From Acidobacteriota bacterium (GTDB lineage Bacteria > Acidobacteriota > Blastocatellia > RBC074), in assembly GCA_018269055.1 (NCBI GenBank), contig JAFDVI010000019.1:124001-188000 (forward strand): a stretch of 64,000 nt of DNA, in the 5' to 3' direction. Both the position numbers and the translations under genes were made by a program. The notes below the pieces were generated by a model, which made no database searches, had not been told where the DNA came from, and saw only the letters and a list, made by a program, of their open reading frames with translations. Each line of letters starts with the position of its first letter. Position 1 is the stretch's first letter. Positions 27,847 to 38,252 of the stretch are shown here, piece by piece.

Positions 27847-28848
27847 TCAAATTCCAAACGTTACTCTAAGTTCTGACCCCGACGGCATTGCTTCTAAAAC
27901 AGCAACCTTTCCGCCATGTGATTCGATGATTCGTTGAGCCAGTGCCAGATTGAGCGAGGTCTTGTTCATTCGTTCGTTGGTCACCATCGCGAAAAACGAT
28001 TGCCGCTGTTCTTCGGTTAATGGCTCGCTTTCGTCGAAAATTGAAAAGATCAATTCGCCACCTTTATTTTCTGTTTTAAGTCGTAACTCGGCGCCTTCCG
28101 TGGAAGTCTGAATCTCCCGTTCCAACAACGTGATAATTGCCGAAAACATGAGTTTCGTATCCAAACACAATGGCGGCGCCTGGGAAAATTTCGTTTTCAG
28201 CTTCAAGTGGCGCTCTTCAATGTCGGGTTGAAGCTGATTGATCGCCTGTTCCACCAGCGAATTAAAATCAACTTCGGACAGTTTGGGTTCCAGCGGGCGC
28301 GACAGTTTGACGATGAGCGAGGCGTTTTCAGTCATCTCGTTCAAGGTCTGCACGATCTTGTCGGCGATTTCCAGGCCGTCAGCCAGTTCGACATTTGCCG
28401 CGAAACGCTTTTTCAAATAAGCAGCATAAAGCTTGATCCCGCCCATCTGGTTTTTGAAGTCATGTATCAATCGAGCGGTTGTCCGTCCCACTTCCGCGAA
28501 CCTGGATTGTTCGTCGGTCTCTGGAATCAATTCGACCGCGAATAAAGGAACGGACTGAAATCCGTTGAGCCGCCTCAACAGAAAGCGGCATTTGTTTGCA
28601 CCTGTGCCTACGGAACCCTGGGTGACTGCTTCCCCTTTGAATACGAAGCTGTCAAAAAACGCTGTTAGTTCAGCACAATTCATTTTCATTGCGAATTGTG
28701 ACAATTGCACCGGAACTGTTTCCCCGCCTGCAGTTTCCTTGTCGGTCAACAATGAAACCACGTTTCGATCCGCCATGACGACCTGGCCGTCTGCTTGGCA
28801 TAGAAGCATTAACACTTCAGGAATGTTTGCATTCATCGCTACACCCAT
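27847..28848 (-). CDS. Histidine kinase-like protein with eroded ATP-binding domain
   Basis: A 333-residue cytoplasmic protein with no membrane helix. Residues ~10-110 are a PAS-like sensor region. The dimerisation segment keeps a good H-box, RLIHDFKNQMGG with His129. The HATPase region has lost its signatures: the N-box reads AIITLLEREI with no Asn, the DxGxG box reads DESEP (272-276), and the glycine lid reads KTSLNLALAQ where GTGLGLA is expected. The following IIESHGGKV still aligns with kinases, so this is a diverged HATPase, not a frameshift. It may act as a phosphatase or phosphotransfer scaffold for the adjacent NtrC protein, or be phosphorylated in trans. It lies 38 bp upstream of the regulator gene. 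Confidence 0.82.
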   Translation of the reverse strand: MGVAMNANIPEVLMLLCQADGQVVMADRNVVSLLTDKETAGGETVPVQLSQFAMKMNCAELTAFFDSFVFKGEAVTQGSVGTGANKCRFLLRRLNGFQSVPLFAVELIPETDEQSRFAEVGRTTARLIHDFKNQMGGIKLYAAYLKKRFAANVELADGLEIADKIVQTLNEMTENASLIVKLSRPLEPKLSEVDFNSLVEQAINQLQPDIEERHLKLKTKFSQAPPLCLDTKLMFSAIITLLEREIQTSTEGAELRLKTENKGGELIFSIFDESEPLTEEQRQSFFAMVTNERMNKTSLNLALAQRIIESHGGKVAVLEAMPSGSELRVTFGI

Positions 28849-28957
28849 AGAAACAGGGGAGAAGTGGAGGGGGAAAAGTTGTTGATTGAATACAGTCGTT
28901 ACAGCGGGTGTATGCTAACAAACGGAATGGACATTGAGAAGCTGGCCACGATTGTGA

Positions 28958-30331
28958 TCATTGACATTCTGCTACTCCGTCTTTGATGAAGCTTCGATGC
29001 CAATCGCCGGGCGCATAAGCATTTTCGGTCAACACGGGAGTCCGTCCCTCCAAATCGGTTCCGGAAAATGAAAGCCGAAAGCGGAGTTTATCGTCGCTGG
29101 TGACTTCACGCTCGAATCGGTCGCGTATGCCCTGTTGGCTGTATGATTTGGTAGCCAGACAGAAGTTCTTTTTCTGTTCATTGTAATTGGCGTATCCCGG
29201 AACCAACTCGACGGTGAAGTTGTACGTGATTCCGGCTTTGAACACCGGACGCCCGCCAAAAAACATCTGCTGTGGAGTTTGCAATCCCGTCGGCAATGGT
29301 TCGACGTGACTGCGATACAGTTTCAGACTCAGGGCGCCAGTGTACAGGTTGGTAATCCGTTCCGGGTAAGCCTGTGGATAAGGCGAGTACTGACCTTCAA
29401 CAGGGAATTGGATTGAATACTTCAGCCGCAATCCAATCGGATTTCCTTTTTCCGATAACAGCGGTTCATCAGACCAGTTGGTGATTCGAGCACGCACGAT
29501 TTTGTATTCACCCGCAACTGCGTTCTTGTCCCAATCCTGAGCGGGTTGAGACGTGATTGCTGCACCCGGCACATCAGGTTGCGAACTGAGCGTTTCCGCC
29601 GTTGCCGGGCGCACCAACCAGTAAAACACCCGTTGAAACGCCTTCCCGCTGGAATCGCGTCCTCGCGCTCGAATGCGGAACGGTTGATCCGGAGTTTCAA
29701 GCAGCAACGTAAAGTTGTACGGGTTGGAAAAATCGCTTTGACGAATTTTGAGCGGTGCAATTGCTTCGCCTTGTTCGCTGATCGCCTGGAACTCCATCGC
29801 TTCGATGTTAAAGCCGGAAGCGTATACTTGCGCTTGCTGGCGAGAGCCATGAACGGGCTGGAATTTGTCGAGCTGATGAATCAGATTACGCGCGAAAAAC
29901 TGCATGCAACAAATGTAAAGGTCGCCCTGCACCCAGGCCGCTGCGGTGAAATTGCCGGAGCCTGTCAAGCGCATCTTCCACAAACCAGGGCGAGGGTCCC
30001 ACATTGCAATCGTTTTTCTGCCCTCGGCTTCCGTGACCAAAATGTTGGGTTCATCCAATGGGACTGCCCGGCCGGTCGGGGAAATCAACTCAAACTCAAA
30101 GTTTTCGGTCGAACGCACGGAGAAGAAAATCCTGAGTGCGCCGACTTCGATGGGCACCCCGATGTCGCGCGCTTCTTGAGAAAGATTTCCAGACAGCAGC
30201 GTGATGTATTGTTGGTTCGGGTCTTCCTGAATGGCGGCTGATCCAACCACCCGCATTGAATTCGTTGGAGACGCGGAGCAGAGCAGCAAGCCAAAGACGA
30301 AAATTGATAGCAAAACTGTTTTCAATTTCAT
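28958..30331 (-). CDS. Exported beta-domain protein of unknown function
   Basis: A 457-residue protein starting at the ATG at 30331 (MKLKTVLLSIFVFGLLLCSA, signal peptide). I do not recognise a family firmly. The N-terminal ~150 residues (FEFELISPTGRAVPLDEPN...WDPRPGLWKMRLTGSGNFT) have the look of beta-sandwiches that follow vWA domains in hemicentin/VWA7-like proteins. A second beta-domain includes GFNIEAMEFQAIS and FRIRARGRDSSGKAFQR. The C-terminal part contains a Cys-bearing segment (KKNFCLATKSYSQQG). No catalytic motif is seen. It is on the same strand as, and 110 bp upstream of, the kinase/NtrC operon, so it may belong to it. Likely a periplasmic or surface binding protein. Confidence 0.6.
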   Translation of the reverse strand: MKLKTVLLSIFVFGLLLCSASPTNSMRVVGSAAIQEDPNQQYITLLSGNLSQEARDIGVPIEVGALRIFFSVRSTENFEFELISPTGRAVPLDEPNILVTEAEGRKTIAMWDPRPGLWKMRLTGSGNFTAAAWVQGDLYICCMQFFARNLIHQLDKFQPVHGSRQQAQVYASGFNIEAMEFQAISEQGEAIAPLKIRQSDFSNPYNFTLLLETPDQPFRIRARGRDSSGKAFQRVFYWLVRPATAETLSSQPDVPGAAITSQPAQDWDKNAVAGEYKIVRARITNWSDEPLLSEKGNPIGLRLKYSIQFPVEGQYSPYPQAYPERITNLYTGALSLKLYRSHVEPLPTGLQTPQQMFFGGRPVFKAGITYNFTVELVPGYANYNEQKKNFCLATKSYSQQGIRDRFEREVTSDDKLRFRLSFSGTDLEGRTPVLTENAYAPGDWHRSFIKDGVAECQ

Positions 30332-30516
30332 CGCTGAAAATTCCTGGGAGCTTCTGTTTTGAAGTGGTGAAGGCAAAGCTTTTCAGTTCGTCTCGGCTTC
30401 GTCAAGTCTAACGCGAGTGAATCCGGTCAATATCTGTTTGGACTGTAACTGTAAGACCGTGATAAATTGCATCTGCCTTTCTAAATATCAAAAATTAAAT
30501 TTCAGGAGGAAGCCGA

Positions 30517-30906
30517 ATGCCCGATAGTGTGTTGTTCGATCGAGTGTTGATTGCCGATGACGACCGCGATGCTCGCGTTTTATGGACGGCAGTGGCCGAA
30601 GCGGAAAATCTGAAAGTCACGGAAGCGGAGGACGGTCGGCAGGCAATTGAAATTTTAACTCAGGATGGAGGATTCAATCTGGTCATTTTGGACGTCAACA
30701 TGCCCTTTGTAGAAGGATATGAAGTGTTGCGACACATGCGCCAGGACGACCGGTTAAAGGATATTCCCGTCATCATCTCTACGGCTGATCGGACGACTCG
30801 TGGATTGACCGGCGTACCGGTGGACGACAAAACTTCTTTTATTAACAAAGCTTCTGGTTTGGATAATATGCGACGCGGAATCGCCGCTGCGTTGAGCAGA
30901 CAGTAG
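30517..30906 (+). CDS. Single-domain response regulator
   Basis: A 129-residue stand-alone receiver domain with acidic residues Asp14-Asp16 (IADDDRD), phospho-acceptor Asp59 (LVILDVNMP), the switch Ser/Thr in IISTADR and a C-terminal Lys in INKAS. There is no output domain, so it should act by binding a partner. A near-consensus AGGAGGA sits 6 nt from the ATG, predicting high translation. It is the first gene of a unit with the subtilase (24 bp downstream) and the NYN nuclease; the two divergent starts at 30331 and 30517 share a promoter region. Confidence 0.92.
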   Translation: MPDSVLFDRVLIADDDRDARVLWTAVAEAENLKVTEAEDGRQAIEILTQDGGFNLVILDVNMPFVEGYEVLRHMRQDDRLKDIPVIISTADRTTRGLTGVPVDDKTSFINKASGLDNMRRGIAAALSRQ

Positions 30907-30930
30907 CTTGAAGGCGATTGGTCGGCAGGT

Positions 30931-32241
30931 ATGTCTCAAGAACAATGTCCGCTTTGCGGTCGCCACGGACGTCAACCTTCGCGACATGCGGATGAAGCAA
31001 TCATCTCTTTAATTCAATCCAACCAACCGGGCTGGCAGCCTGAAAACGGACTTTGCCAGCCCTGTTTTGATTTGTTTCGCGGCGCACGAGAACGGATGTC
31101 AGCCAATCCCCAAATTTTTCACGACGGTGAATACCACATTTTGCCAACACCGTTGCGCGTCGGAGCCGACGAACGATTTTCGGGGCGCAACGTGACAATG
31201 GCATTTCTGGATTCGGGGTTTTATCCCCACCCGGATCTGGCTGAGCCTCGCAATCGGATTTTGCGCTACGTCAACATTGCCAACCCGAGTTTTGACGAAC
31301 GGGAATTCAAAGAACCGAACGATTCCAGTTGGCACGGGATGATGACTTCTGTTGTTGCTGCCGGAAACGGCCATCTTTCCGGCGGCGTGTATCGTGGGTT
31401 GGCTTGCGAAGCCAGTTTGGTGCTGGTCAAAGTGGGTTCAGCCAATCGCATCGTTCACGAAGATATTCAGCGCGGTTTGGAATGGGTGATCGAACACCGC
31501 GCCGAACACAACATTCGTATTGTCAACCTCTCTTGCGGTGGAGATTACGAAGCTTCATACCTGACGGACGGATTGTCGCATGCCGCTGAGCGCGCCGTTC
31601 GTGATGGAATTGTCGTGGTTTGCGCGGCCGGTAATTCGGGCGGCGGTGACAATCACGCCGTTCTGCCACCAGCTTCAGCGCCTTCGGTCATCACCGTTGG
31701 AGGCTTCAATGACAAGAACACGCTTGAGCTTGGCGATAACGCGGCGTATCACTCTTCTTACGGGCCGACAATTGATGGATTGCAAAAACCGGAGATGGTC
31801 GCGCCGAGCATCTGGCTGGCTGCGCCGATTTTGCCCGGAACTCCGACGGCGGCGGAAGCCAGGCTGTACGATATGTTGCAGGATTCGCCGGACAGCGAAC
31901 TCCGCGAACTGTTGAAAGCCAATTCGGGCGTTGACGCGCAACTGGATGCCGCCAGCGATTTGCCCGTCTATCTGATTCGCCAACTGGTTTCGATCAAGCT
32001 TCATGACGCCAACGTCATCAGCGGCAGTTACAAACATGTTGATGGAACCAGCTTTGCCGCGCCCATCGTTTCTTCCGTCGTTGCCCAAATGCTCGAAGCC
32101 AATCCGCGTTTGACTCCGCAGCAAGTCAAACGAATCCTGATTGATACCGCCATCCGATTGGAAAGCGTGTCGGTGGATCGGCAAGGTTGGGGAACGATCA
32201 TTCCTTCGCGAGCGGTCGAGCGGGCGTTACAATTTCAATGA
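30931..32241 (+). CDS. Cytoplasmic S8 subtilisin-like protease with N-terminal zinc ribbon
   Basis: A 436-residue serine peptidase. The N-terminus has no signal peptide; it carries a four-Cys zinc-ribbon-like module (CPLC at 6-9 and CQPC at 42-45) preceded by an HNH-like GRHGRQPSRH stretch. The S8 catalytic triad is complete: Asp94 in AFLDSGF, His135 in DSSWHGMMTS, Ser374 in DGTSFAAPIV, with oxyanion Asn235 in AAGNSGG. An insertion of ~65 residues (about 300-365) precedes the Ser motif. There is no obvious inhibitory propeptide. Intracellular subtilases without export signals are uncommon and usually controlled by a partner; the receiver gene 24 bp upstream and the NYN nuclease 1 bp downstream are candidates. 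Confidence 0.9.
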   Translation: MSQEQCPLCGRHGRQPSRHADEAIISLIQSNQPGWQPENGLCQPCFDLFRGARERMSANPQIFHDGEYHILPTPLRVGADERFSGRNVTMAFLDSGFYPHPDLAEPRNRILRYVNIANPSFDEREFKEPNDSSWHGMMTSVVAAGNGHLSGGVYRGLACEASLVLVKVGSANRIVHEDIQRGLEWVIEHRAEHNIRIVNLSCGGDYEASYLTDGLSHAAERAVRDGIVVVCAAGNSGGGDNHAVLPPASAPSVITVGGFNDKNTLELGDNAAYHSSYGPTIDGLQKPEMVAPSIWLAAPILPGTPTAAEARLYDMLQDSPDSELRELLKANSGVDAQLDAASDLPVYLIRQLVSIKLHDANVISGSYKHVDGTSFAAPIVSSVVAQMLEANPRLTPQQVKRILIDTAIRLESVSVDRQGWGTIIPSRAVERALQFQ

Positions 32242-32242
32242 G

Positions 32243-32722
32243 ATGTACCTGATTGACGGCAACAACGTCATTGGCCAGCGCGGCAAAGGCTACGAAGATT
32301 GGTTTAGTGATAAGCCTGCTTCGCGCCGCCGGTTGCTGCATGATCTGGCGCAACTGGCACGCGTGAAAAAGCTGCGATTGACAGTGGTGTTTGACGGTGC
32401 GCCAGATGCAACGTTTCCAGACGGAGCCAGCTTTCGTGGCGTCAAGGTGTTTTACGCCCGCCAGAATTCGGATGCAGACACTCGCATCGTCGAAATGGCC
32501 GAAGCTGAACGTAACAAGAAGAACCTGACGGTGGTGACTTCGGACGGTAAGCTGACGGCGCGCGTGCGCGTTTGCGGCGTGAAAGTTATGCGTTCCGGGG
32601 AGTTTCGCCAAATGATGGAAGATGCCGTTGACACCGCGAGCGGCAATGACCGCATCGTTGCCGAAGAGGAAACTGATGAATGGATGCGTTACTTTGGTGT
32701 AGATGAATCCGACGGCGAATGA
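32243..32722 (+). CDS. NYN-domain (YacP-like) ribonuclease
   Basis: A 159-residue PIN-like nuclease of the NYN/YacP type. The start is set by ATG 32243, one base after the protease stop, giving MYLIDGNNVIG. The conserved acidic residues are present: Asp5 in LIDGNN, VVFDGAPDA, SDADTRIVEMAE, and TSDGKL. YacP-like proteins act on RNA, often with ribosome- or tRNA-linked roles. The near-overlap with the subtilase gene suggests translational coupling and functional pairing. The RNA target is unknown. Confidence 0.88.
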   Translation: MYLIDGNNVIGQRGKGYEDWFSDKPASRRRLLHDLAQLARVKKLRLTVVFDGAPDATFPDGASFRGVKVFYARQNSDADTRIVEMAEAERNKKNLTVVTSDGKLTARVRVCGVKVMRSGEFRQMMEDAVDTASGNDRIVAEEETDEWMRYFGVDESDGE

Positions 32723-32829
32723 CGGGCTGCTCATCTCCTTGCGCTTGCAGCCGCCCCCTCTCACTCATACAATCCGCCGCGAACTTCCTAAATCGTCAGA
32801 CGCAAGTTTCAACTTGAGGTACCCGCACA

Positions 32830-35127
32830 ATGAATCAAACCGTTAAGCGATCGTTTTTGATTGTTGCAGTTTTGTTGGCTACGGTCAGTTTGGCTCTGCT
32901 TCACTGGGAAAGCTCCGAAGCCGCAGCCATAAGCGGCAATGGCGAGCCAGAGGTGGCCAAAACGGCAAAACGCAATCAACAAATTCCCACTTTCAACAAA
33001 GAAGTCATCCGTATCTTTCAGAAAAATTGTCAGACTTGCCATCACCCCGGAGACATTGCGCCATTTTCATTGATGGAATATCAACAAGCGCGGCCTTGGG
33101 CCAAAGCCATTCGCGAAGCTGTGCTGATTCGCAAAATGCCTCCCTGGAAACCAATGCCCGGTTGCGGCGAATTTCGCGATGCGCGCGGATTGAGCCAGGA
33201 GGACATCAACACGATTGTGGCCTGGGTGGATGGCGGTTCGCCAGAAGGCGCGGCGGCGGATTTTCCAACTCCGCTGGTGTTTCCCGATCAGTGGCCACAG
33301 GGCCAGCCGGATTTCGTAGCGGCAATGGATGAAGATTTCACGCCACTCCAAGGCAAAGATACGTATCGGTGTTTCAGCATTCCGGCGTCTTCGTTGAGGG
33401 GGGATCGGTATCTGCAAGGATTGGATGTGCGTCCGGGCAATCGCAAAATTGTGCATCACGTGATTGCTTACCCGGATCCGGGCGGCAAATCTGTTGCGCT
33501 GGATGCTGCTGAGCCAGGGCCGGGATACACCTGTTTTGGTGGGCCGGGATTCGACATTTCAACTAGCGTCAACGACATCATCGCCGGCAAATCCTTTATG
33601 CTGGGTGGCTGGGCACCGGGAGTCCGCGGGTACTTCGCGCCCGAAGGCGCTGGCACAAAAATGCCCGGCGGCCCGAACGACCGCGTGGTTTTGCAGGTGC
33701 ATTACCATCCGACCGGGGAGCCAGAAGCCGACCGCACTTCCGTCGGGTTTTATTTTGCCAAAACCCCTGTGCAGAAAAGTTTGTTGCTGTTGCCACTGGT
33801 CAACACTTCGTTTTCCATTCCGGTGGGGGCAAAAGATTATGTCGTCACACAGAATTTTGATGTGCCCGCATTGATGTCAGGGAAGATCGTCGGTGTCACG
33901 CCACACATGCATCTATTGGGCAAACAAATCAAAGTGGAAGTAACCCGCCCAAACGAAGCGGCGCAATGTTTGATCAATGTGCCAAACTGGGATTTCAATT
34001 GGCAGAATGCATATCTGTATCAATCACCAATTTCAGTGCCCGCCAATTCACGCGTCAAATTGACCTGCACCTTCGATAATTCCACGGATAATCCGCTCAA
34101 TCCAAATACTCCGCCTAAAGTCGTTCGCTGGGGCGAACAGACGACCGACGAAATGGCATTGGCCTTCATTGCTTTCACGCTGGACTTGTTTTCAGTGACG
34201 CCTTCGTCGCCGCAACTGGCTGGCGTTCAAGTGGACGGCAACGGAATGTTGACTGTGACGGGAAGCGGATATCAGACGGCAGCCGATATTGAAATCAACA
34301 GTCGTCGCCTGGGCGATTCGCGCGACGAATCCACTACGCTTTCAACCAAACTGTTTTCCAATGAAATGTGGAAGGTCTATGCGCCGCCCGGAGAAAGCGT
34401 CAAGGTGACGGTCATCAATCCGGACGGCGTGCGATCACCTTCTTTGACCTTCACCAGAGCCGGAACGGCGCGCGCAGTTTCGGCGGTTTCCGCAGCGAAC
34501 TTTTCTGGTGAATCGCTCGCACCGGAATCCATTGCCGCTGCTTTCGGAACGAATCTGGCGACCGCAACCGTAGTTGCGACTTCTACGCCTTTGCCGACGG
34601 AATTGGCGGGAACGAAAGTTCGCGTCAACGGGGAACTGGCTCCGTTGTTTTTTGTCGCTCCTTCGCAAGTAAACTTTTTGATTCCACCCGGAGCACAAAG
34701 TGGCAGCGCGGTGATTGAAATCCTCGCCGCCGACGGTTCGCTGTCGCGCGGAACCATCAATTTGTCTTCAGTTTCGCCGAGCTTGTTTACCGCCAATGCT
34801 TCCGGCAGCGGCGCTCCGGCGGCGGTGGTGACTAAAGACGGCGTGAACTTTAGCGCAGTGGGCAACGCCGATGGATCGCCTAATCCTGTGGATGTCGGTG
34901 ATTATCTGGTGCTGTTTGGAACGGGGTTGCGAAAGGCTTCGGCGTCAACTGTCCAAATCACAATCGGCGGCAATTTCGCTCCGGTGCAATACCTCGGAGC
35001 GCAAGGGGGATATGCCGGACTTGATCAAATCAACACACAGATTCCGGCGGGAGTGACTGGCTTAGTTGACCTGATCGTTTCCATCAACGGCAAGGCGGCG
35101 AATACAGTGAAGCTACGAATTCGATAA
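32830..35127 (+). CDS. c-heme / copper-monooxygenase-like protein with TIGR03437 C-terminus
   Basis: A 765-residue exported protein. A signal peptide or anchor (~8-32) is followed by a mono-heme site CQTCH (67-71) and RKMPPW, whose Met103 could be the axial ligand. Next comes a PHM-like copper-monooxygenase region with [30 protein letters not shown] and [15 protein letters not shown]. Residues ~450-535 form an Ig/IPT-like domain. The C-terminal ~220 residues are the TIGR03437 domain ([53 protein letters not shown]), a marker of Acidobacteriota secreted proteins. The heme/PHM block is collinear with that at 4138-6156, which ends in TPRs. Likely a surface-exposed redox enzyme; substrate unknown. 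Confidence 0.87.
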   Translation: MNQTVKRSFLIVAVLLATVSLALLHWESSEAAAISGNGEPEVAKTAKRNQQIPTFNKEVIRIFQKNCQTCHHPGDIAPFSLMEYQQARPWAKAIREAVLIRKMPPWKPMPGCGEFRDARGLSQEDINTIVAWVDGGSPEGAAADFPTPLVFPDQWPQGQPDFVAAMDEDFTPLQGKDTYRCFSIPASSLRGDRYLQGLDVRPGNRKIVHHVIAYPDPGGKSVALDAAEPGPGYTCFGGPGFDISTSVNDIIAGKSFMLGGWAPGVRGYFAPEGAGTKMPGGPNDRVVLQVHYHPTGEPEADRTSVGFYFAKTPVQKSLLLLPLVNTSFSIPVGAKDYVVTQNFDVPALMSGKIVGVTPHMHLLGKQIKVEVTRPNEAAQCLINVPNWDFNWQNAYLYQSPISVPANSRVKLTCTFDNSTDNPLNPNTPPKVVRWGEQTTDEMALAFIAFTLDLFSVTPSSPQLAGVQVDGNGMLTVTGSGYQTAADIEINSRRLGDSRDESTTLSTKLFSNEMWKVYAPPGESVKVTVINPDGVRSPSLTFTRAGTARAVSAVSAANFSGESLAPESIAAAFGTNLATATVVATSTPLPTELAGTKVRVNGELAPLFFVAPSQVNFLIPPGAQSGSAVIEILAADGSLSRGTINLSSVSPSLFTANASGSGAPAAVVTKDGVNFSAVGNADGSPNPVDVGDYLVLFGTGLRKASASTVQITIGGNFAPVQYLGAQGGYAGLDQINTQIPAGVTGLVDLIVSINGKAANTVKLRIR

Positions 35128-35132
35128 TGTGG

Positions 35133-35151
35133 GGCGGGTTCTTTACCCGCC
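35133..35151. repeat. REP hairpin, left flank of RAYT gene
   Basis: The 19-mer GGCGGGTTCTTTACCCGCC folds as a 7-bp GC stem (35133-35139 with 35145-35151) with a 5-nt loop. It lies 5 bp after the stop of the TIGR03437 protein gene and 11 bp from the RAYT stop. Its exact reverse complement lies at 35887-35905. Confidence 0.85.
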
Positions 35152-35162
35152 TTACACGCCTG

Positions 35163-35828
35163 TTAAGCCGTTACAAATTCAAGGGCCATTTCACTGCAAT
35201 AGGTGAAAGGGTAGTCGCGCCATTTAGAAACCATTCCTGCCTTGACTGGATTGTTTAATATGTAATGAAGAATGCGGATCCATTCTTCATGATCGCGGCA
35301 GTAATGATCAAAACTTTCTTCTTCCCAAAATGCGCCTGCCCGTTGCAAAAGCCTGTTACATTCCATTGCTGAAAGACGTTTGATGGCGTGAAAAATCTTT
35401 TGCAGAGAGTGAGGCGGTGCGCTGGCTTTGTTATCGGATAGAGGCATTAACAAGGCGTGAACGTGGTTGGACATGACACAGTAGGCGTCCAGTCGGTATT
35501 GCTCTCCGTCTTTGTTTTGAAGAAAGCGGCAAACTTGTTGTGCCAAGCGTTGATCTTTCAACCACGCCTCCCCGGTAGTTGCCGTATCCAGCAAGTGTTC
35601 CAAATCTACAAACCTTTTTCGAGCAAATTCCAGAGAAACCTTTTGTCCCTCATCAGGTGACAGGTGATCCAATAGGCGATTTAAAGCTTGTCGTTCGATT
35701 TTCCAACGCTTAATGACGATTTGTGGAATGGAATCTATTAAGCGAAAGGTGACAAAGAAAGTCGCCCCAGATGGCTGCAAATGCGGCAACCGCCTATGAT
35801 ATTCCGGCTTGTAACTGAGATTGTTCAT
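35163..35828 (-). CDS. REP-associated tyrosine transposase (RAYT, Y1_Tnp/TnpA_REP)
   Basis: A 221-residue single-strand DNA transposase-like protein. The start is ATG 35828 (MNNLSYKPEYHRR); a GTG 12 bases upstream is less likely. The HUH nuclease motif is NHVHALL (His122 and His124), and the catalytic Tyr is likely Tyr189 in HYILNNPVKAGM. SGATFFVTFRLID and AFWEEESFDHYCR are family hallmarks. RAYT proteins bind and cleave REP hairpins, and this gene is bracketed by two identical inverted REP hairpins, a complete REPtron arrangement. The reading frame is intact, so it may still be active or domesticated. Confidence 0.93.
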   Translation of the reverse strand: MNNLSYKPEYHRRLPHLQPSGATFFVTFRLIDSIPQIVIKRWKIERQALNRLLDHLSPDEGQKVSLEFARKRFVDLEHLLDTATTGEAWLKDQRLAQQVCRFLQNKDGEQYRLDAYCVMSNHVHALLMPLSDNKASAPPHSLQKIFHAIKRLSAMECNRLLQRAGAFWEEESFDHYCRDHEEWIRILHYILNNPVKAGMVSKWRDYPFTYCSEMALEFVTA

Positions 35829-35886
35829 GCCCGCCCGCACATACGTCTTTCAACTGGACTGAATTCTATTTTCTGGTTTTGTTTCG

Positions 35887-35905
35887 GGCGGGTAAAGAAC
35901 CCGCC
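35887..35905. repeat. REP hairpin, right flank of RAYT gene
   Basis: GGCGGGTAAAGAACCCGCC has a 7-bp stem (35887-35893 with 35899-35905) and a 5-nt loop. It is the exact reverse complement of the copy at 35133-35151. It lies 10 bp from the stop of the M48 lipoprotein gene and could also terminate that transcript. Confidence 0.85.
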
Positions 35906-35914
35906 TCACAGCAA

Positions 35915-37342
<1,428 letters not shown>

Positions 37343-37421
37343 AGTTTTTGTTTCCTCGGAGCAGAGCATAAACAGGAATTACCGGATTAAACAAGATGGC
37401 TTTTTGTTCTGAGGCGGCTTC

Positions 37422-38237
37422 TTACTTCTTCGGGCTTCCGTTCAAGCGAGTGGAAAATGGCCGATAAATCTTCAAGGCAAGATTGGTCACGATTTTTCGC
37501 GGAAGGAAGCGCTCAAAAAAGACCATGGCTGAATTGCCAAAACCGGAAACGACGTAACTTTGGTTGGCGGCGAGCGCCTTCAAACTGATTTCGACGACTT
37601 CATCCGGTGTTTGCATTTTGACAGGACGATTGGCGTCTGCCGATCCGGCGACTGCCTGAAAATGCGTGCCGGTTGGCCCGGGGCAAACTGCCAGAACACG
37701 AACGCCAAACGGTTGGCATTCCGCCCAAAGCGCTTCGCTGAAAGTCAGGATGAAGGATTTTGTTCCGGAATATGTGGCAAAGTACGGCACCCCCTGGAAC
37801 GAAGCCGTTGACGCCAATTGAATGATCGCGCCGCTTTTTCGTTGCAGCATTGGTTGTACGAACAAATGACTCAGCGCAACCAGTGCGGAAACATTGACCT
37901 GGATCATTTCCAACTGCTTGTCCAACGGCAAGTCTGCAAAATCTCCCACTGCGCCGAAACCGGCGTTGTTGATCAACAAATCAACTTGCTGGCCACGACC
38001 TTCAGTTTGATCGAATAACATTTGCCAATCCGACGATTGTCCCAAGTCGGATTTGATGACCGCAACGGCGACGTCGAATTTTGACCGAAGCTCATTAGCC
38101 AGGGCTTCCAGCCGATCCACTGACCGCGCAGTTAAAATCAAATCTGCGCCTTCGGCGGCCAACCGCCGAGCGAAGGCTTCACCGATGCCGTAAGATGCGC
38201 CGGTAATCAGAGCAGTTTTGTTGTTCCAATCTGTCAT
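37422..38237 (-). CDS. SDR family NAD(P)-dependent oxidoreductase
   Basis: A 271-residue classical short-chain dehydrogenase/reductase. The cofactor motif TGASYGIG (12-19), NNAGFG (90-95), and the catalytic YxxxK (Tyr156/Lys160 in YFATYSGTKSF) with an upstream Ser in QLASTAS are all present. The arrangement is closest to the DltE/YdfG-like cytosolic group. An Arg after the second strand (TARSVDRLE) favours NADPH. Substrate cannot be inferred. It is 15 bp downstream of the metallophosphoesterase gene, suggesting one transcript. Confidence 0.93.
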   Translation of the reverse strand: MTDWNNKTALITGASYGIGEAFARRLAAEGADLILTARSVDRLEALANELRSKFDVAVAVIKSDLGQSSDWQMLFDQTEGRGQQVDLLINNAGFGAVGDFADLPLDKQLEMIQVNVSALVALSHLFVQPMLQRKSGAIIQLASTASFQGVPYFATYSGTKSFILTFSEALWAECQPFGVRVLAVCPGPTGTHFQAVAGSADANRPVKMQTPDEVVEISLKALAANQSYVVSGFGNSAMVFFERFLPRKIVTNLALKIYRPFSTRLNGSPKK

Positions 38238-38252
38238 TGAAGTGTTGATGGG

